A DNA stretch of 64,000 nucleotides, from the NCBI GenBank assembly GCA_015179125.1, contig WHVA01000126.1:1-64000 (forward strand), in the 5' to 3' direction. A program made the position numbers and the translations under genes. Within the stretch, counting starts at the first letter, position 1, and every line of letters starts with the position of its first letter. This document shows positions 22,701 through 34,561 of this stretch, piece by piece. The notes under the pieces were generated by a model. It had not been told where the DNA came from. It worked only from the letters and a program-made list of their open reading frames with translations, and did no database searches. The DNA is from Gautieria morchelliformis (Eukaryota; Basidiomycota; Agaricomycetes; Gomphales; Gomphaceae).

Positions 22701-23430
22701 GTTTCTTTAGATTATCATAACAGAGATGTATTCTGACAACTTGTCCTGTGTGAGTAGCTAAGAATCATTTTAATTATGTCGTGATGTATGTGCCTTCTGG
22801 GACGAGTGACAAATGGCTTGTGAGGCACGTAGTTGAACCAGTCACTCAAGAATAATTTTAAAAAAATTATCACAATGACCTGTAGTATGTTTTAAAGTGA
22901 TCCCATGAATTACTTTGCTGCTTGGTGACCGGTGGGTGCAGCACCGGGCACTTTTCCAGATGACGGTGTCGACAGTTCGTTACGTCACGTGACTATAAGC
23001 ACGCTCGCGTTTTAAATGGACATCGACGTATGCTGGGGAGATATCCTGCTGTTATCATGCAAAGATGTTCTAGAGGACAGGCTTGGGATCATATTCTCTC
23101 TCATCAGTCATCTGGGAGTCTCCTATTATTGTTTCTCTTCTCTCCTTCTTGCCCGAAGGTTTGAAACCGTGCCTGTCAATGACTCAATTTATTCGTACCA
23201 CTACTATCATAGCGATCGAGCTGTCCCATTTGCTGCTAAAATTATTTAGGATATCTGGCCTACATTCCCAACTATAGATGTCCTTAAAAATCAGCGAACG
23301 GCCGTCTGTAACGCGTTGACAAGTGAGATAGCACAATTGTGCCCACCCCCACTATTCCCAATGGGATATAAGACAGTTACTTGGTGATTAAGCATTTCTA
23401 ACTAGCTAGGGAGCTCAAGAGACATATGGT
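22701..23430. other. AT-richer non-coding stretch with a promoter-like sequence
   Basis: No supported gene. Around 22978-23000 the sequence ttacgtcacgtgactataagc contains a CRE-like TTACGTCA overlapping CACGTG, followed by TATAAG and a short open frame at 23016-23249 without recognisable domains. Confidence 0.3.
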
Positions 23431-23496
23431 CTAGTAGATTGTTATAATGAGTGAAGCCGTAGAGAGTGTGTGGCTGGTAGTAGAGACGGTGGGAGA

Positions 23497-24067
23497 TGGC
23501 CCCCTAGCGCGGCATCTTGGTACAAGCCCCTTCTCCGGAAGGTGCTCGCGGAGCGTGAACTTTGAGTTGGAGATGGGGCTTGTGCCGAACCTAGCGCAGA
23601 GTAGTGGAAACTGCAATGCTGTGGCACGCAGGGACGATGCCAGTTGCTCAGTCGAGAATACTGGGTGGAAATTGTGCGGATTAACGCTGGCATAGTCCCT
23701 ACTTCCCTCTTTTGGGTAGACGTCCCAATGTCTAGTGAGTGCGTTGGGTTTTGCTCCGAGCTTTCCGGGGCGGAAGCGGATCACCATGTTGAACTGTGAG
23801 AGATAGTCAGACCAACGGACTTGACGGCGAGTCAAAATATTAGTAGTTGTGAAATACTTAAGGTTTTTATGATCCGTTACAACATCAATCGGATAAGTTG
23901 GACCTTCAAGGTAATGTTGCCAAATTTTGAAGCCTTCGAAAATTGCAAGTAGTTCCTTATTGTGGACGTCGTAGTTGAGTTCCACAGCAGAAAATGTGCG
24001 GGAATGAAAGGCAATCGGATGAATTTCTCCATCGTCAGGGGAAATGATGGAAAGAATGGCGGCTAGC
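23497..24067 (-). pseudogene. G3 RNase H region
   Basis: Motifs MELNYDVHNKELLAIFEGFK, VVTDHKNLKYF, TRRQVRWSDYLSQF and KPNALTRHWDVYPKEG are typical of gypsy RNase H and its C-terminal tether. The frame continues upstream to 24067 (PDDGEIHPIAFHSRTF), where LTR-A copy 2 begins. Integrase is absent beyond about 23500. Confidence 0.85.
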
Positions 24068-25309
24068 TGTCAAGATTGGTTTTTAGGTGTTAATATCGTG
24101 TATTAGTGAACACAGCGAATGCCCGAATGACTTGTGCGAATAAGTATGCTGTTCAGCGAATGCGTGAACCAATGAATGTTCACAAGATAGGAGGGTTGCC
24201 CGAATGGGGCACGCCCTATCTACAGTCGTAGCAAAATGGCCCGTGGCACTTGACGATACAACATGCAAGGTGTCACGGAAGGGCTGTCTAAGTAGTGACA
24301 ATCCCTTCGCCAACAGCGCAGAAAATAGTTCGAAGGCTAAGGTAATGAAGATGAAGTATGAGAACTCACCAGTGATGCCTAAGTCCTCTGCTGGTCGAAG
24401 ATAGAAATCTCCAAGAGAAGGCTCAAGACGATGATCACAGTGAGGTCAAGTTTGCACAAGATGGACGACGTATGATAATTGAACTGGAGAATATACATGC
24501 GAATGTAAACTACTTATATCGAATGCTCGTAAGGCATCAGCGAATAGGAAAGTGGCCGTCGCGAGTCAGGGTTGGATAGGGGTGCGCAGTCATGATACTA
24601 AGTAGATGGAATAAACATACAATAGAGTGAGGGAAGGGTGCGAACATGAAACAACGGAGAGTAAAGGTGGCGAAGGCATTCATGTACAAAACCATGTCTT
24701 GGGATCCGCATACATGCTACCCTGCACAGACTCTCCGTCTACTGGGTTGATCCCGCACAACCTACAGAAGGGATGTCCTGCGAACACACTTTGGCCATAT
24801 GAACACCTAAAGGGGTTGGATTAAGAAGGTGATGGGGTTAGTGATGAACCATTGTGCCAGGTAAATGGTATTTATCATTTTTGATGGCGTGCCTGCTGGC
24901 GAAATGTGTGAGCAGCGAATAGCGGTTCGGAGAAATGCGAGGAACGGCGAACGGGAATGACATAGGGGAGAAGTGGTTGAAGTGGAGGGCAAAGCCGAGC
25001 GAATACGGGGGAGGAGTGGCAAAAGGGGAAATGGGGATAACAAGGTCCAGGAAATACACAAGTCATGACAGTTCAATCATAGGAACACCATCGAAAGAGG
25101 GTTGAGCAGAGGAGGTGATAGGCTCAGCAATGACTGCTAAGTTAGTTCAGGGATGTTGATCGTGCTTCGACGGCGTGGCCATGGTAAATGGCGCGAACAG
25201 CGAGGATCGGTTGCCGAACACGGCAAGGGCGGTCAGAACGAACACGAAGGTGGAGTGAAAAAATAGGAGAACAGAGCATCTGAGTATGGGAAATAAACGC
25301 GTCATGACA
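24068..25309 (-). repeat. LTR-A copy 2: solo LTR in G3
   Basis: 1242 bp from tgtcaagattgg (24068) to gtcatgaca (25309), reverse orientation. Flanked by CTAGC at 24063-24067 and 25310-25314, a perfect 5-bp target duplication. With no internal sequence it is a solo LTR left by LTR-LTR recombination. Confidence 0.95.
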
Positions 25310-26428
25310 CTAGCACGTAGTCGGAAGCGTCGTATAAGTTGGGCATCAGGAATCCAGAAACTGAGTATAGGAGCCGTAGTGAAGGCTGCTTTGAGGGCTT
25401 CAAATGCGGAACGGCATTCCGGAGTAAAATTCCATGGGGCACCCTTCCTGGTGAGACACGTGAGCGGAACAGTAATGTCGGAAAAATTGTAAATGAAATG
25501 CCGGTAAAAGTTGGCGAAGCCAAGGAAAGACTGCACATCCTTAACACGTCGGGGTTCCGGCCATTCTTTAATTGCCTTGACTTTGTCCTCTGTCATGGTA
25601 AGACCTGTAGGAGAGAGGATGTAGCCGAGGTATTCGACCGTGTAGGTTGCCATTTGCATTTCTCTGCTTTGGTTAGAGATGGTGTTTGCAGAGAGGGCGG
25701 AGTACTTCGCGGACATGTTCCCGATGTTTTTCCGTTGTGTCGGAATAGATGAGGATGTCGTCAATGTAGACTAGAACGCATACGTCGAGGAGGTCGGAAA
25801 ATACATTGTTCATAAATCACTGAAAAGCGGCGGGAGCATTGGTTAGACCAAAAGGCATGACAACCCACTCAAAAGCACCGTAACGGGTGCGGAAAGTGGT
25901 TTTTCACTCGTCACCTTTGCGGATGTGGACAAGGTGATAAGCGTGTCGGAGGTCGATTTTGGTGTAGATCTTTGCCCTGCGGGGAGTGTCGAGGAGGTCG
26001 GAAATGCATGGAAGCGGATATTTGTCCTTCTTAGTGAGGGCGTTAAGTCTGCGGAAATCAACGCAGAGGCGGAGAGATCCATCCTTCTTCTTGACGAAAA
26101 GGACCGGAGCGCCGTGCGGAGACAGCGAAGGGCTGATAAAGCCCATGTTGAGGTGTTCATCAATGAACTCTCGGAGAGTTTGGAGTTCACTTTGCGAAAG
26201 GGAGTAGATCGGTCCAAGGGGCGGAGATGCTCCTTCTTCCAAATCTATCTTCAAATCGTAAGGTCGATGTTCAGCAGGTTTATTGGCTTTGGCCTTATTG
26301 AACACGTCTGGGAAGTCACGATATTCTTCTGGAACTGAGCTCATGTCGACCGGAGCGGAAGTCGAGGCGGAACGAGCCTTGACTGTAGCCAAATTGGAAA
26401 GGTGAAGCTGTGGCGGAAACGAGCGCAA
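25310..26428 (-). pseudogene. G3 reverse transcriptase
   Basis: From APVDMSSVPEEYRDFPDVF through GAPVLFVKKKDGSLRLCVDFR and KIYTKIDLRHAYHLV, then a TGA at 25904 where GDEWKT is expected. It continues [26 protein letters not shown] (catalytic Asp pair) and EYLGYILSPTGLTM...[15 protein letters not shown] to TAPILSFW near 25330, where LTR-A copy 2 interrupts it. Further stops occur near 25820 and 25690. Confidence 0.9.
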
Positions 26429-26553
26429 TTCGAGGAGCTTGGAGGGACGGAGGTGCTAAAGCGGGACCGGAGTGCGGAACTGAATCCACAAACGGAGTTG
26501 CAGAAGAGGCTTGAACCATCTTTGCGGACAACGTCGGAATAGACCGAAGTTGA

Positions 26554-28802
26554 TGTCAAGATTGGTTTTTAGGTGTTAATATCATGTATTATGAACACAG
26601 CGAATGCCCGAATAACTTGTGCGAATAAGTATGCCATTCAGCAAATAGGTGAACCAATGAATGTTCACAAGATAAGAGGGTTGCCCAAACGGAGCTAGCC
26701 CTATCTACAGTTGTAGCGAAATGGCCCGTGGCACTTGACAATGTAACGTGCAAGGTGTCACAGAAGGGCTGTCTAAGTAGCGACAATCCCTTCACCGATG
26801 GACGGGACGTCCCGCGAACGCATCCTGGCCATATGAACACCCAAAGGAGTTGATTCGAGAAGCTGATGGGACTAGTGCTAAGCCATCATACCGGATAGGG
26901 GACATCGATCATGTTTGATGGCGTGCCTGCTGGAGAATGATGCGAGCAGCGAATAGTCGTTGGGCGAATGCAATGAAGGGTGGAGTGGTCGAAGTGAGGG
27001 GCGAAGCCGAGCGAAAGCGGAGGAGGTATGGTGAAAGGGGAAATGGGGATAACTAGGTGCAGGAAATACATGAGTCGTGACAATCCGATCATAGGAACAA
27101 CATCGGAAGAGGGTTGAGCAGAGGAGGTGATAGGCCCAGCAATGACTACCAAGTCGGTCCAAAGACGTTGATCGTGCTTTGACGGCGTGGCTATGGTAAA
27201 TGGCGCGAACAGCGAAGATTGGTCGCTGAACACAGCAAGGGTGATCGGAACAAACACTGTTTTGGAACCCTTCAAGACTTTGGTGTTATTGCTAACACTT
27301 CAATCTATCAGAACGTGTCATTTACGAGACTCAAAGAATATTAAACAATGCTGCAGCACAACTCCGGAAATAATTTAATATTTGTACCTTGGTTGCAATC
27401 CGCGTAAAAACTAGTCCAAGTTAATACGGATGGAAGGCAATGCGTTTCTTAGCAGCACTGAACAATAAACTAAAAGACTGTAGGTTCAAGGACACTATCG
27501 GGGTCCAAGCGTATTCCAAAATATAAAGGAATGTACTTAGCAGGCGAGTTTATAAATGGACTGCCCTGATAATCTACCAGCGCACAGCAATAAAACGAGA
27601 GGCAAAGAATAGAATCTAAAGCGGCTTTTACAAGTAACAGGAATTGACTTGTGAAAGATATTAACCAGGAAAATCAACTGATCAACTCTCTCGAGTATTG
27701 GAGTGCGAATGGCAAGACTATCAATTGACAGACTCACTCTGTAGAATTACACCCGGAGGATTAGTCTAGGTGGCTAAGCAGAAAAGTATCTACTTAACAA
27801 GGAATTAGACACTAAAGTAAGTGAATAACCCTAGCTGGGGTTAGCAGCTTAGTAAGATGCAAGTCACACGAGTCACATGTAGGATAGAAGCAGTAGATTG
27901 CTAGATTGGATGATTCTCCTAGGGGGTCAGAATGGCCTCCTTTTATATTGTAAATTACACAGGATTACGTAAAATGGGGAGCTTCTATCTATTAGGCGAG
28001 TGATGTCATAAGTAAATATTTGCGCAGCTAAAACACACCCTCGTAACTATAGTGGTGTGTTTGTGCAAGGAAATTAAGAATAGATAGCCAATCACCTTCT
28101 CTGATTTGCACTGCCCAGCATAGCCTTACACAGCCCTGCATAGCCCTGCACAGCCCTATGATGTCAAGGGTCCTATTTCAGGGGTTGTGGCACTAAGCTT
28201 GGAGGCTCAGCATCCAATAAGATTGCTTGATTATGCACCCTAGTTTTGGCTCTGCATATCATTGGGCAGTCTTGCACACAGCCTTACACAGCCATGGTTG
28301 CTATGAGGCAAGTCATGTGTCTGCTGGGTTTGAACTATATTTAAGTGTACAGGCTTGTGTAAGCTGCACCGGATATTCCCAATCTCACCAGCTGAGATTG
28401 AAAGAGCCAAAGTGTCGGAGTTGTGGGTGTTTGAGGACGTGCGGCTCTGAATAAGCGCGTTCGATCGCTCCGGTCGGAGTTCTAAATTGAGCGCCAATGA
28501 CAAAGTTATGGACTCTCATGGGTTCATAGCCTTTGTCAAACACAATAAAGCAGTTTTGAGCCAAGGAGGTCAGGAAAATTGGCGAAAAAATGCAAGAAAA
28601 TTCAAGGAATATTCTAAAAACAGTTCCCCATCAAAGCTGCGTGTATTGGCTGATGTTAAGATGGGAAAAAGGTTTTTACAGACTTTTTAATGCTTTTTTT
28701 GAGATTTTTAAACTAGAAAGCTGGTTCCTACACAAACACGGAGGTGGAGTGGGGAATGGGAGAACAGAGCATCTGAGTATGGGAAATAAACACGTCATGA
28801 CA
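26554..28802 (-). repeat. LTR-A copy 3: internally deleted solo LTR, split by a 1.47-kb insertion
   Basis: LTR-A sequence runs 26554-27257 and resumes at about 28733-28802. A deletion of several hundred bases lies near 26795. The flanks gttga (26549-26553) and tttga (28803-28807) form an imperfect target duplication within the G3 protease-RT linker. Confidence 0.85.
27258..28731. mobile_element. Unclassified insertion with 7-8-bp target duplication
   Basis: It interrupts LTR-A copy 3. The target caaacac (8 bp if read acaaacac) is present on both sides, at 27251-27257 and 28733-28739. The ends are TGTTTTGGAACC and GGTTCCTAC(A), which are partly inversely complementary. The interior is AT-rich without a transposase; the longest frame (28487-28690) has no known motif. 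Repeated cagccctgcatagccctgcacagcc is seen near 28125-28155. An 8-bp duplication would fit a non-autonomous hAT-like element, but the ends are not canonical. Confidence 0.6.
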
Positions 28803-29138
28803 TTTGATCCAGGGTACGGAACTGTATTTGATCCAGGGTACGGAACTGTATTTGATCCAATGCCCAATTAATCGACGGATTATAGCGGGTGAGCCAATTG
28901 TGTCCTAGTGCAACGGAACAGCTAGCATCTCGCGGAGTAACGTAAAATGTAACTTCATGGTTGTCCCCAGTAGCGAAACGGATGGACAGGTCCACGACTT
29001 GGGAGATTGCCGTGTTGGATGACCCTCGAAGAGGCGGAGGGGAATTGTCGGAATGTTGCGGGTCAGAAGTTTATGCTTCAAAACAAAGTCGGAATCGAGG
29101 AAACAATGAGTCGAAGGAGAGTCGATCAGTGCTGTCAA
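28803..29138 (-). pseudogene. G3 aspartic protease
   Basis: TALIDSPSTHCFLDSDFV (altered DSG[AS] catalytic motif, with Pro for the Gly) and, in another frame, TFYVTPRDASCSVALGHNWLTRYNP, the C-terminal half of gypsy proteases. A 24-bp direct repeat (ttgatccagggtacggaactgta, near 28803-28850) sits at its end. It is cut by LTR-A copy 3. Confidence 0.75.
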
Positions 29139-29284
29139 CGGGGGTGTGGAAATTGTGTCGGAAGTGAGCGGAACTGAGAGGGAGTCGGAGGACGAAAGAG
29201 TGGATGCATTGAGTTTAACCTCGTTTGTCGCACGAATGGGGTCAACACAGCCCTCAGCTCGTGCGGAGGCCGGAGGACTGCTGA

Positions 29285-29722
29285 CTATTTTTTTGCATCT
29301 GTAGTGGGAGTCGCTTTGGATTTCTCTTCCGTCTTTGCTGCGTGGCCCTTGGCCTTAGCAGCGGAAGCGGAAGCTTGGGTGCAGTCGCAAGTGACATGAC
29401 TGCCTTTGCCGCAGAAAAGGCAAAGGTTGTTGTCCATGTGATGCTGACGTTCTGCAGGGGTTAGTTTTCCGTCCTTCCCAAGTTTGTCGGAAAGGTCCGG
29501 AGTACTTTTCTGGGCGTTGGTGTTGGAACCAGAGGCCTGGTTGTTGCGGGGTGTGGAAGTGTTGTTCCGGTGATAGCGAGTAGGGGTTTGACGAAGAGGA
29601 TAACAGAGGCTTTGAAGCAGATGAATGCTAGCAGGGAGGCGGAGCAAGTCCATAACCACGGTGACGAGTCTATCAAGCAAGATTGAGGCACTGGAGCTAC
29701 TATGACATTTTATGCACTGCAT
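29285..29722 (-). pseudogene. G3 gag C-terminal part with zinc knuckle
   Basis: A 145-codon frame containing CLFCGKGSHVTCDC, a CX2CX4HX4C nucleocapsid zinc knuckle, after an Asn/Thr-rich linker and GKLTPAERQ. The N-terminal capsid part is missing beyond 29722. Confidence 0.8.
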
Positions 29723-30199
29723 ACATACACGTACAGAAACGGTCTAATATCAAGTGTATCCGCCAAGTTGCCGAAATTATGCTCTGCCTTTTCGGGGATG
29801 CGCTGAAAGGAACTACATTGAAAAGAATATCCCGTGAACGCGTGAAGGTCGAATCGCTGATATCTGAAGCAGTACCGTCAGCTTACAGGACGGGATAAGT
29901 CGTACTACAGGATCGACAGCTGATGAATGAAAACGATGACGCCATTACCCTCGACTATTTCAACAAGTGATCAATCCAACATTCCCAGTTATTGTACATT
30001 CACAAGTATCCTAGTATCGAGGAAGGTATACTGCCACTGGTGTGAGGCACAGGAGATGCCAGGTGAGAAACAAGGTATAAGGTTGCGCAAGAAAATTGCT
30101 ACAGAGTTACCTGAGAGGAAAATTCAGAACACGAACAAGGGATGCAACGATTGAATCTGGTAGCTACACCGTAGCATCATTCTTCGCCGTATAGCAATG

Positions 30200-31600
30200 A
30201 TGCAAGTACTGTCGTGTCTGTGAAAAATCTTTCCCGCATGTTCAGTAGTAGGCGACTGCCCATTACACATGGTATGGCAATGCCCCAGCTGAAAGGAAGG
30301 GGATTATTATCAGTTGAGTGAGCCGTGAGTAAACTTCAGACACACCTAATACCAATTTGAAAGTCCAGATGAAGCCTGGTAGGCAAAGCCCAAATGATGG
30401 TATTGGCTACGAACGCCATGAAAATGCTAAGCTATTTGATAAGCGCGGAACGCTGTAAAGGTTACCTAAAACCTACGTGAAAAAGTATAGAAGACTATGC
30501 GGAACATCAATGCCGGCTACGATCAAGAAGAATTCGAGGGCGAGACCTATCTTGCATGATCCGGCACCCTAAAGCCTGTCCCGCTCCTGTATATCCACCA
30601 GCCTTTTAGGACCATGAGAAAAAGGAGAAATGATTCGAAGAGAAGCGGGGGGATCCAAGAAATGAAGGAGTGAGGTGGTAGTGGGTGGTGTAGGCAAGCC
30701 GTCTTGCCTTTCACCGACGTCATTGCAACTGGATCATTGTGAGTGATATCCAAGCAGTCGAGCGTGAACACATGTCTCACTCGCATGAACTTTTAAAACT
30801 GAAATCGCCACAGAACCAACCAAGTCTGCTATTAAGAGCGCGATCATCAGGAATAGCAATGGGCGATTACAGTCGTAAACGGCGTGTATCTGATAGAGAA
30901 ACAAATTTAAGGCTGAAATCATATTATACGGGGAAGGCACAAACCCTCATTATAAGGATAACTATGATTCCAAGGTGATCAGTGCATGTGTCATCAGGTT
31001 GAAACATAAATCTACTATACTTTCTGCACTAACGACCGCAGTTGCCGTGCTGGAACAAATCCACGCGTCAGAATGGTTGATTTTGGATGAGGGCAGACTT
31101 AAGACCATGCAGATTTCGGCCTCCCTCGTGTGCCCATGATTTCGCAAACTGTTAGACTTACGTCGTGAGTTCCCACCAGATGAAATTCTGACAGCTTGTA
31201 TTTTTACAACGTCAGGATAACGGAGAGAACATATCAAAGCTGGGGTGCATACGCCTGTCCAACGTCGTGTAAGTTCAAACCTTGGGAGGTCACTATTACA
31301 CGTCCTTACCTTAAGGGACAGGGTGGATAAGAAAAACGCTGATCGAAAGACGAGTGCATCAGTACAGTCACTGCGGGGATAACGTATGAAAAGAATACCG
31401 ATCATGTTGGAAAGAAGGGCAAGGATGCCAAAGTAGCGATTCTAGAAAGCAGGCGTTCAATGCTGTTATATACCTGATTTTGGCAGCAATACTTGCAAAT
31501 AAAAATACTGCCTTTCCGACAGACCACGCTCGCTGCCATACGAATTGAATCTGCACCAAAAGAAATCAGTGAAGCAGTGAAGGTGATCATTCACTGAAAG
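30200..31600 (-). pseudogene. DUF6533-like membrane protein gene, copy D
   Basis: Minus-strand blocks in the same order as copies B and C: FVWQRAWSVGKAVFLF (near 31500-31550), NRYFGILALL and IGILFIRY (31380-31440), IHAVYDCNRPLLFLMIALL (30800-30890), SWIPPLLFESFLLFLMVLKGW (30590-30690) and AIPCVMGSRLLLNMRERFF (30210-30285). The RDR block after the WIPP exon is altered (TGFRVPDHA) and the 5' exon is unclear, so it is probably decayed. Confidence 0.6.
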
Positions 31601-32470
31601 CGAAACGTGCCTCAGCATCAAGTGTCAAGGCTGTGGGGACTATGTAAGAAATACGCAACATGCAGTGGCAAGAGACTCACCATAGTCATATACTAGCATG
31701 GTGAATGCCGCAACGGCCCCATACGTCGTAGGTACGTCTGTAGGCAGGGGTGGTGAGTGGAAGGAGACTGGGCGTCCTCAATACTAACAGCCGGCGACAT
31801 AAGCATCTGGCACATCGCTCATTCGAGACAGAGGGTGACCGGTGAGGGCTTTGGGAGGCAACGACTTGAGAAATTCATAAATTCGTGTCTTATATATACT
31901 TTGTCTCGCCATGAGTATCGCTTGAGCTTAGCTGATCATAACCCCTGTATGCGTGGACTTGAATGGTCTCAGACCGATCGAGAATCTGAAAAAATATATA
32001 TGTGGAGTTATAACAGACTGAATTGCAAATACGCGTGAGGCTCATTCAGTTTGTTGATATACCGTCAACACGCTTTTCAAGTGCAGGGTAGGCGAACCTG
32101 AGAGAAACGCGAACCTTGACCGTCAGCCACCGTCTGGTCGCCGTTTTCAGTAATACCCGACGCAGCCCGTAGCGCCAGGCGGTTATGGTTCAGTGCACTC
32201 TATCTACAAAATATATTGGCCACCCTAATGTTTAAGTGCTATCAAATGGTGGGAATGGCGTACCTAGTGGTTTCCAAGTCTGGTCTAAAGACCCGTCCTA
32301 GCCCGAGCCGGGACTCGGACGCCAAAGACAAAGACGGGACGGGACCAAGCCGTTATGGGGGAAGTCCCGTCCCTGGATCGAGAGAGCCGGAGCTGGGACG
32401 AAGACGGGTCTTTCGGGCGCTTCTCAGGGGCGACCCATAGCGTGTCATTATAGACATTTTTTCAAGTGAA
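31600..32470. other. 5' flank of copy D with a GC-rich palindromic insertion
   Basis: Remnants of the copy D first exon may lie near 31680-31800. At 32287-32297 (aaagacccgtc) and 32403-32413 (gacgggtcttt) an inverted pair encloses a GC-rich segment with further gggac/gtccc complements, resembling a small MITE. Confidence 0.4.
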
Positions 32471-32713
32471 AAACCCGGTAATGGCTCGCGCACGAAAAAT
32501 ATTGGATCCAATGATGTACATCGTGAATTGATAGAAATGTTGATACAATAATAGTATCCGACATTCGAAAGAGACTTTCCTTCCCTCCTTTTTACCCTGG
32601 CGCGACGACACTGCGTACGGAAATCACCTGCGAGACTCGTTAGAACAGGGTTTGCGAGAGATCGTAACGATTCGGGTGCTCACCATTTGCAATATTCAGC
32701 AACTACATAAACG

Positions 32714-33253
32714 TCAAGAGACCCACTCGCTCCGCACAAGCAACCCATCGGGCTGCACCATAAATTCGTACTGGTGGACCACCAGTTTCCCACGGGTACG
32801 GCGTCCCGCGCCTCCGCCTCTCCCCCGTCTCTGCTCGCCGTCCCTCGTACCGACCAGCATGGATCTTCTCCCGGCTTCTGAGCTCAAATTGGGCTCCGGG
32901 TCCAAGGAGGTAAAGTGTTGTGTGTTGTTGCGAGGGCTGCTGCCCCCGCGAGCTGCCCGGCCTAGGGCCTTTCCGCCCTTCGCCTTGATCTTGGCGTTCG
33001 CCTTTGACGCTCCACGTCGATGGCCCCCTCGAGCCGGGACTGTGTCGGCGATCGGTGGCGGGTTCACAGTGGCCATGCGTGGCCCAGGTAGCCGCGGTAA
33101 TGGGGCGGGTATGGGGGGCGGCGGAGTGGCTGGGCGCGACCAAGGCCTTAAAGGCGGTAGTGTCAGGCGGCGGCAATCCGCCGCTGCGAGTGCCAGGTCG
33201 TCGTTGTAGTCCAACCAGAGGTCAGACAAGCTGGGGAGGTTTGTGTTGTTCAT
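32714..33253 (-). CDS. Uncharacterised Pro/Arg-rich protein, tandem copy 1
   Basis: The ATG at 33253 (MNNTNLPSLSDLWLDYNDDL) is chosen because it lies about 60 bp after a TATA sequence; an upstream in-frame ATG at 33265 exists. The N-terminal 35 residues look folded and acidic/hydrophobic; the middle is Pro-, Ala- and Arg-rich with basic clusters (HRRGASKANAKIKAKGGK); the C-terminus has VHQYEFMVQPDGLLVRSEW. It is conserved nearly unchanged in copies 2 and 3. No known domain recognised; a nuclear or nucleic-acid role is only a guess from the basic composition. Confidence 0.55.
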   Translation of the reverse strand: MNNTNLPSLSDLWLDYNDDLALAAADCRRLTLPPLRPWSRPATPPPPIPAPLPRLPGPRMATVNPPPIADTVPARGGHRRGASKANAKIKAKGGKALGRAARGGSSPRNNTQHFTSLDPEPNLSSEAGRRSMLVGTRDGEQRRGRGGGAGRRTRGKLVVHQYEFMVQPDGLLVRSEWVS

Positions 33254-33307
33254 AGCTTGGAACACGACTAAGTGAAAAGTGGTGGGGCGAAGAGACTGAT
33301 ATCAACA

Positions 33308-33320
33308 GCCTTATATATAC
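33308..33320 (-). promoter_or_regulatory. TATA box upstream of tandem copy 1
   Basis: Minus strand cgtatatataagg, about 55-65 bp before the ATG at 33253. It is retained in unit 2 (near 35158-35168) and as tatataag with one change in unit 3. Confidence 0.55.
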
Positions 33321-33596
33321 GAAGAGAAGCGACGATACAGTACCTAATCAGATGACACACAATCACTGGCTGGACGTGTTATCATCCGCATCCGCTTTCC
33401 TTTGTGTCAGCCACTTAGAAGCGAGTTGTATTAGTCGAAGCTATGCGACTGCTTCCATTACAGACTCTTATAAGTGACGCGTGACGACGTGCTCACAATG
33501 AGATTGTGCTTCTGCCACTTCATGTGCCCTCTCACCTCTCACCTGTCAACACCGCCTCCCGTGGCTCCCACGTATGGAGCCCATGCCTTAGCCTTG

Positions 33597-34383
33597 TCAT
33601 CGGGCCGCAGAAGGATCTGCTTCGTTACGACTGCCTCGCAGTCGGGTCGGACATTGCAAACATGGCCCTCCCTGTCGCTTTGGCCCTTCTTGAATCAGGT
33701 CCAGCATTGTCACTCTGGAGCGATTCACGAGCTCTTTAGAGGCAGCGGCACGGTCTCCGGAGGAGATATTTATCTTTCGAGCTACAGCGGAATAGGCTTC
33801 TTTCATATTCGAACCATGTCGAGTAGGGTTGTGGATTCTTGGACGTAGCAAAGCTTTGAAGGATCGTACAGTGGCGTCAAGTCGGCACGGCGAAGCTGCA
33901 TGGTCACAGAGATGGGCTCCCCGTCCAACCTCGCTGCATAGTTTCGTTACATTTTCAAGAACAAAGAGAAGATAACGAGCACGACTCTGGCTCGTAAGAT
34001 AGCTTCCATGGGGCTCATTCGAAGTAGTCGTCCTCAGCTTCTCGTCCTGGTAGTGCTTGACGATAGTGGCCGAAGTCATACTAGGGCAGAACATGGTCCC
34101 GAGTATGATATGACATGATAGAGTTGAACTAGTAGAAAGGATGATGAATGGATGCGCACTCGACTACTAGCATGGTGGTCGCAGCGAAAGGAACTGATTG
34201 CATAATCAGACACCCGTCGTTAGAGCTCCTGCTCGTCATTGCACTTACACTATCAAATATTTCACGAACATCCTTCCCTGCAGGGCTGACAGATCCACGA
34301 ATCATTAGAGACACCCGGTAACACGAAAAATATCGGAACCAATGATATGCAGCATGAATACTAGATAGCAAATGTTGATACAA
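33597..34383 (-). other. Second gene-like region of tandem unit 1
   Basis: Two minus-strand frames. In 34383-34129 a possible intron (GTAAGTGCAATG...TTATGCAG) would join REIFDS to SVPFAATTMLVV, ending at TAG 34129. In 34094-33597 a 165-codon frame begins MFCPSMTSATIVKHYQDEK. Unit 2 carries 5-bp and about 15-bp indels that shift this second frame, so at least one copy is not intact. No family recognised. Confidence 0.4.
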
Positions 34384-34561
34384 TATGCGACATTTGAAAC
34401 AGACTTTCCCTTCTACCCTGGGAGACCATCACGCCCATCCGCAAACTTACACGACACTGCAGAAATCGCCTGCAAGCTTGGTACTCGTTAGAACAGGGTT
34501 TGCGAGAGATCGTAACGATTCGGGTGCTCACCATTTGCAATATTCAGCAACTACATAAATG

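Larger units (their letters stand above)
23431..29722 (-). mobile_element. Ty3/gypsy element G3, split by nested insertions
   Basis: Read on the minus strand, fragments occur in normal order: nucleocapsid zinc knuckle (29722-29285), protease (29138-28803), reverse transcriptase (26428-25310) and RNase H (24067-23497). They are separated by two solo LTR-A insertions at 26554-28802 and 24068-25309, the second with a perfect CTAGC target duplication. The gag N-terminus, integrase and both LTRs are not found next to it. The style (tcggaa-rich DNA, APVDMSSVPEEYRDF linker) matches the gag fragment and LTR-C at 40.3-41.6 kb. Confidence 0.85.

Noticed and set aside
32652-33209. 185-codon plus-strand frame (and its copy at 36464-37021)
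   Set aside because: It lies opposite the 183-codon minus-strand frame, which has a TATA box and leader; the plus frame is interrupted in unit 2, whereas the minus frame is kept in all three.
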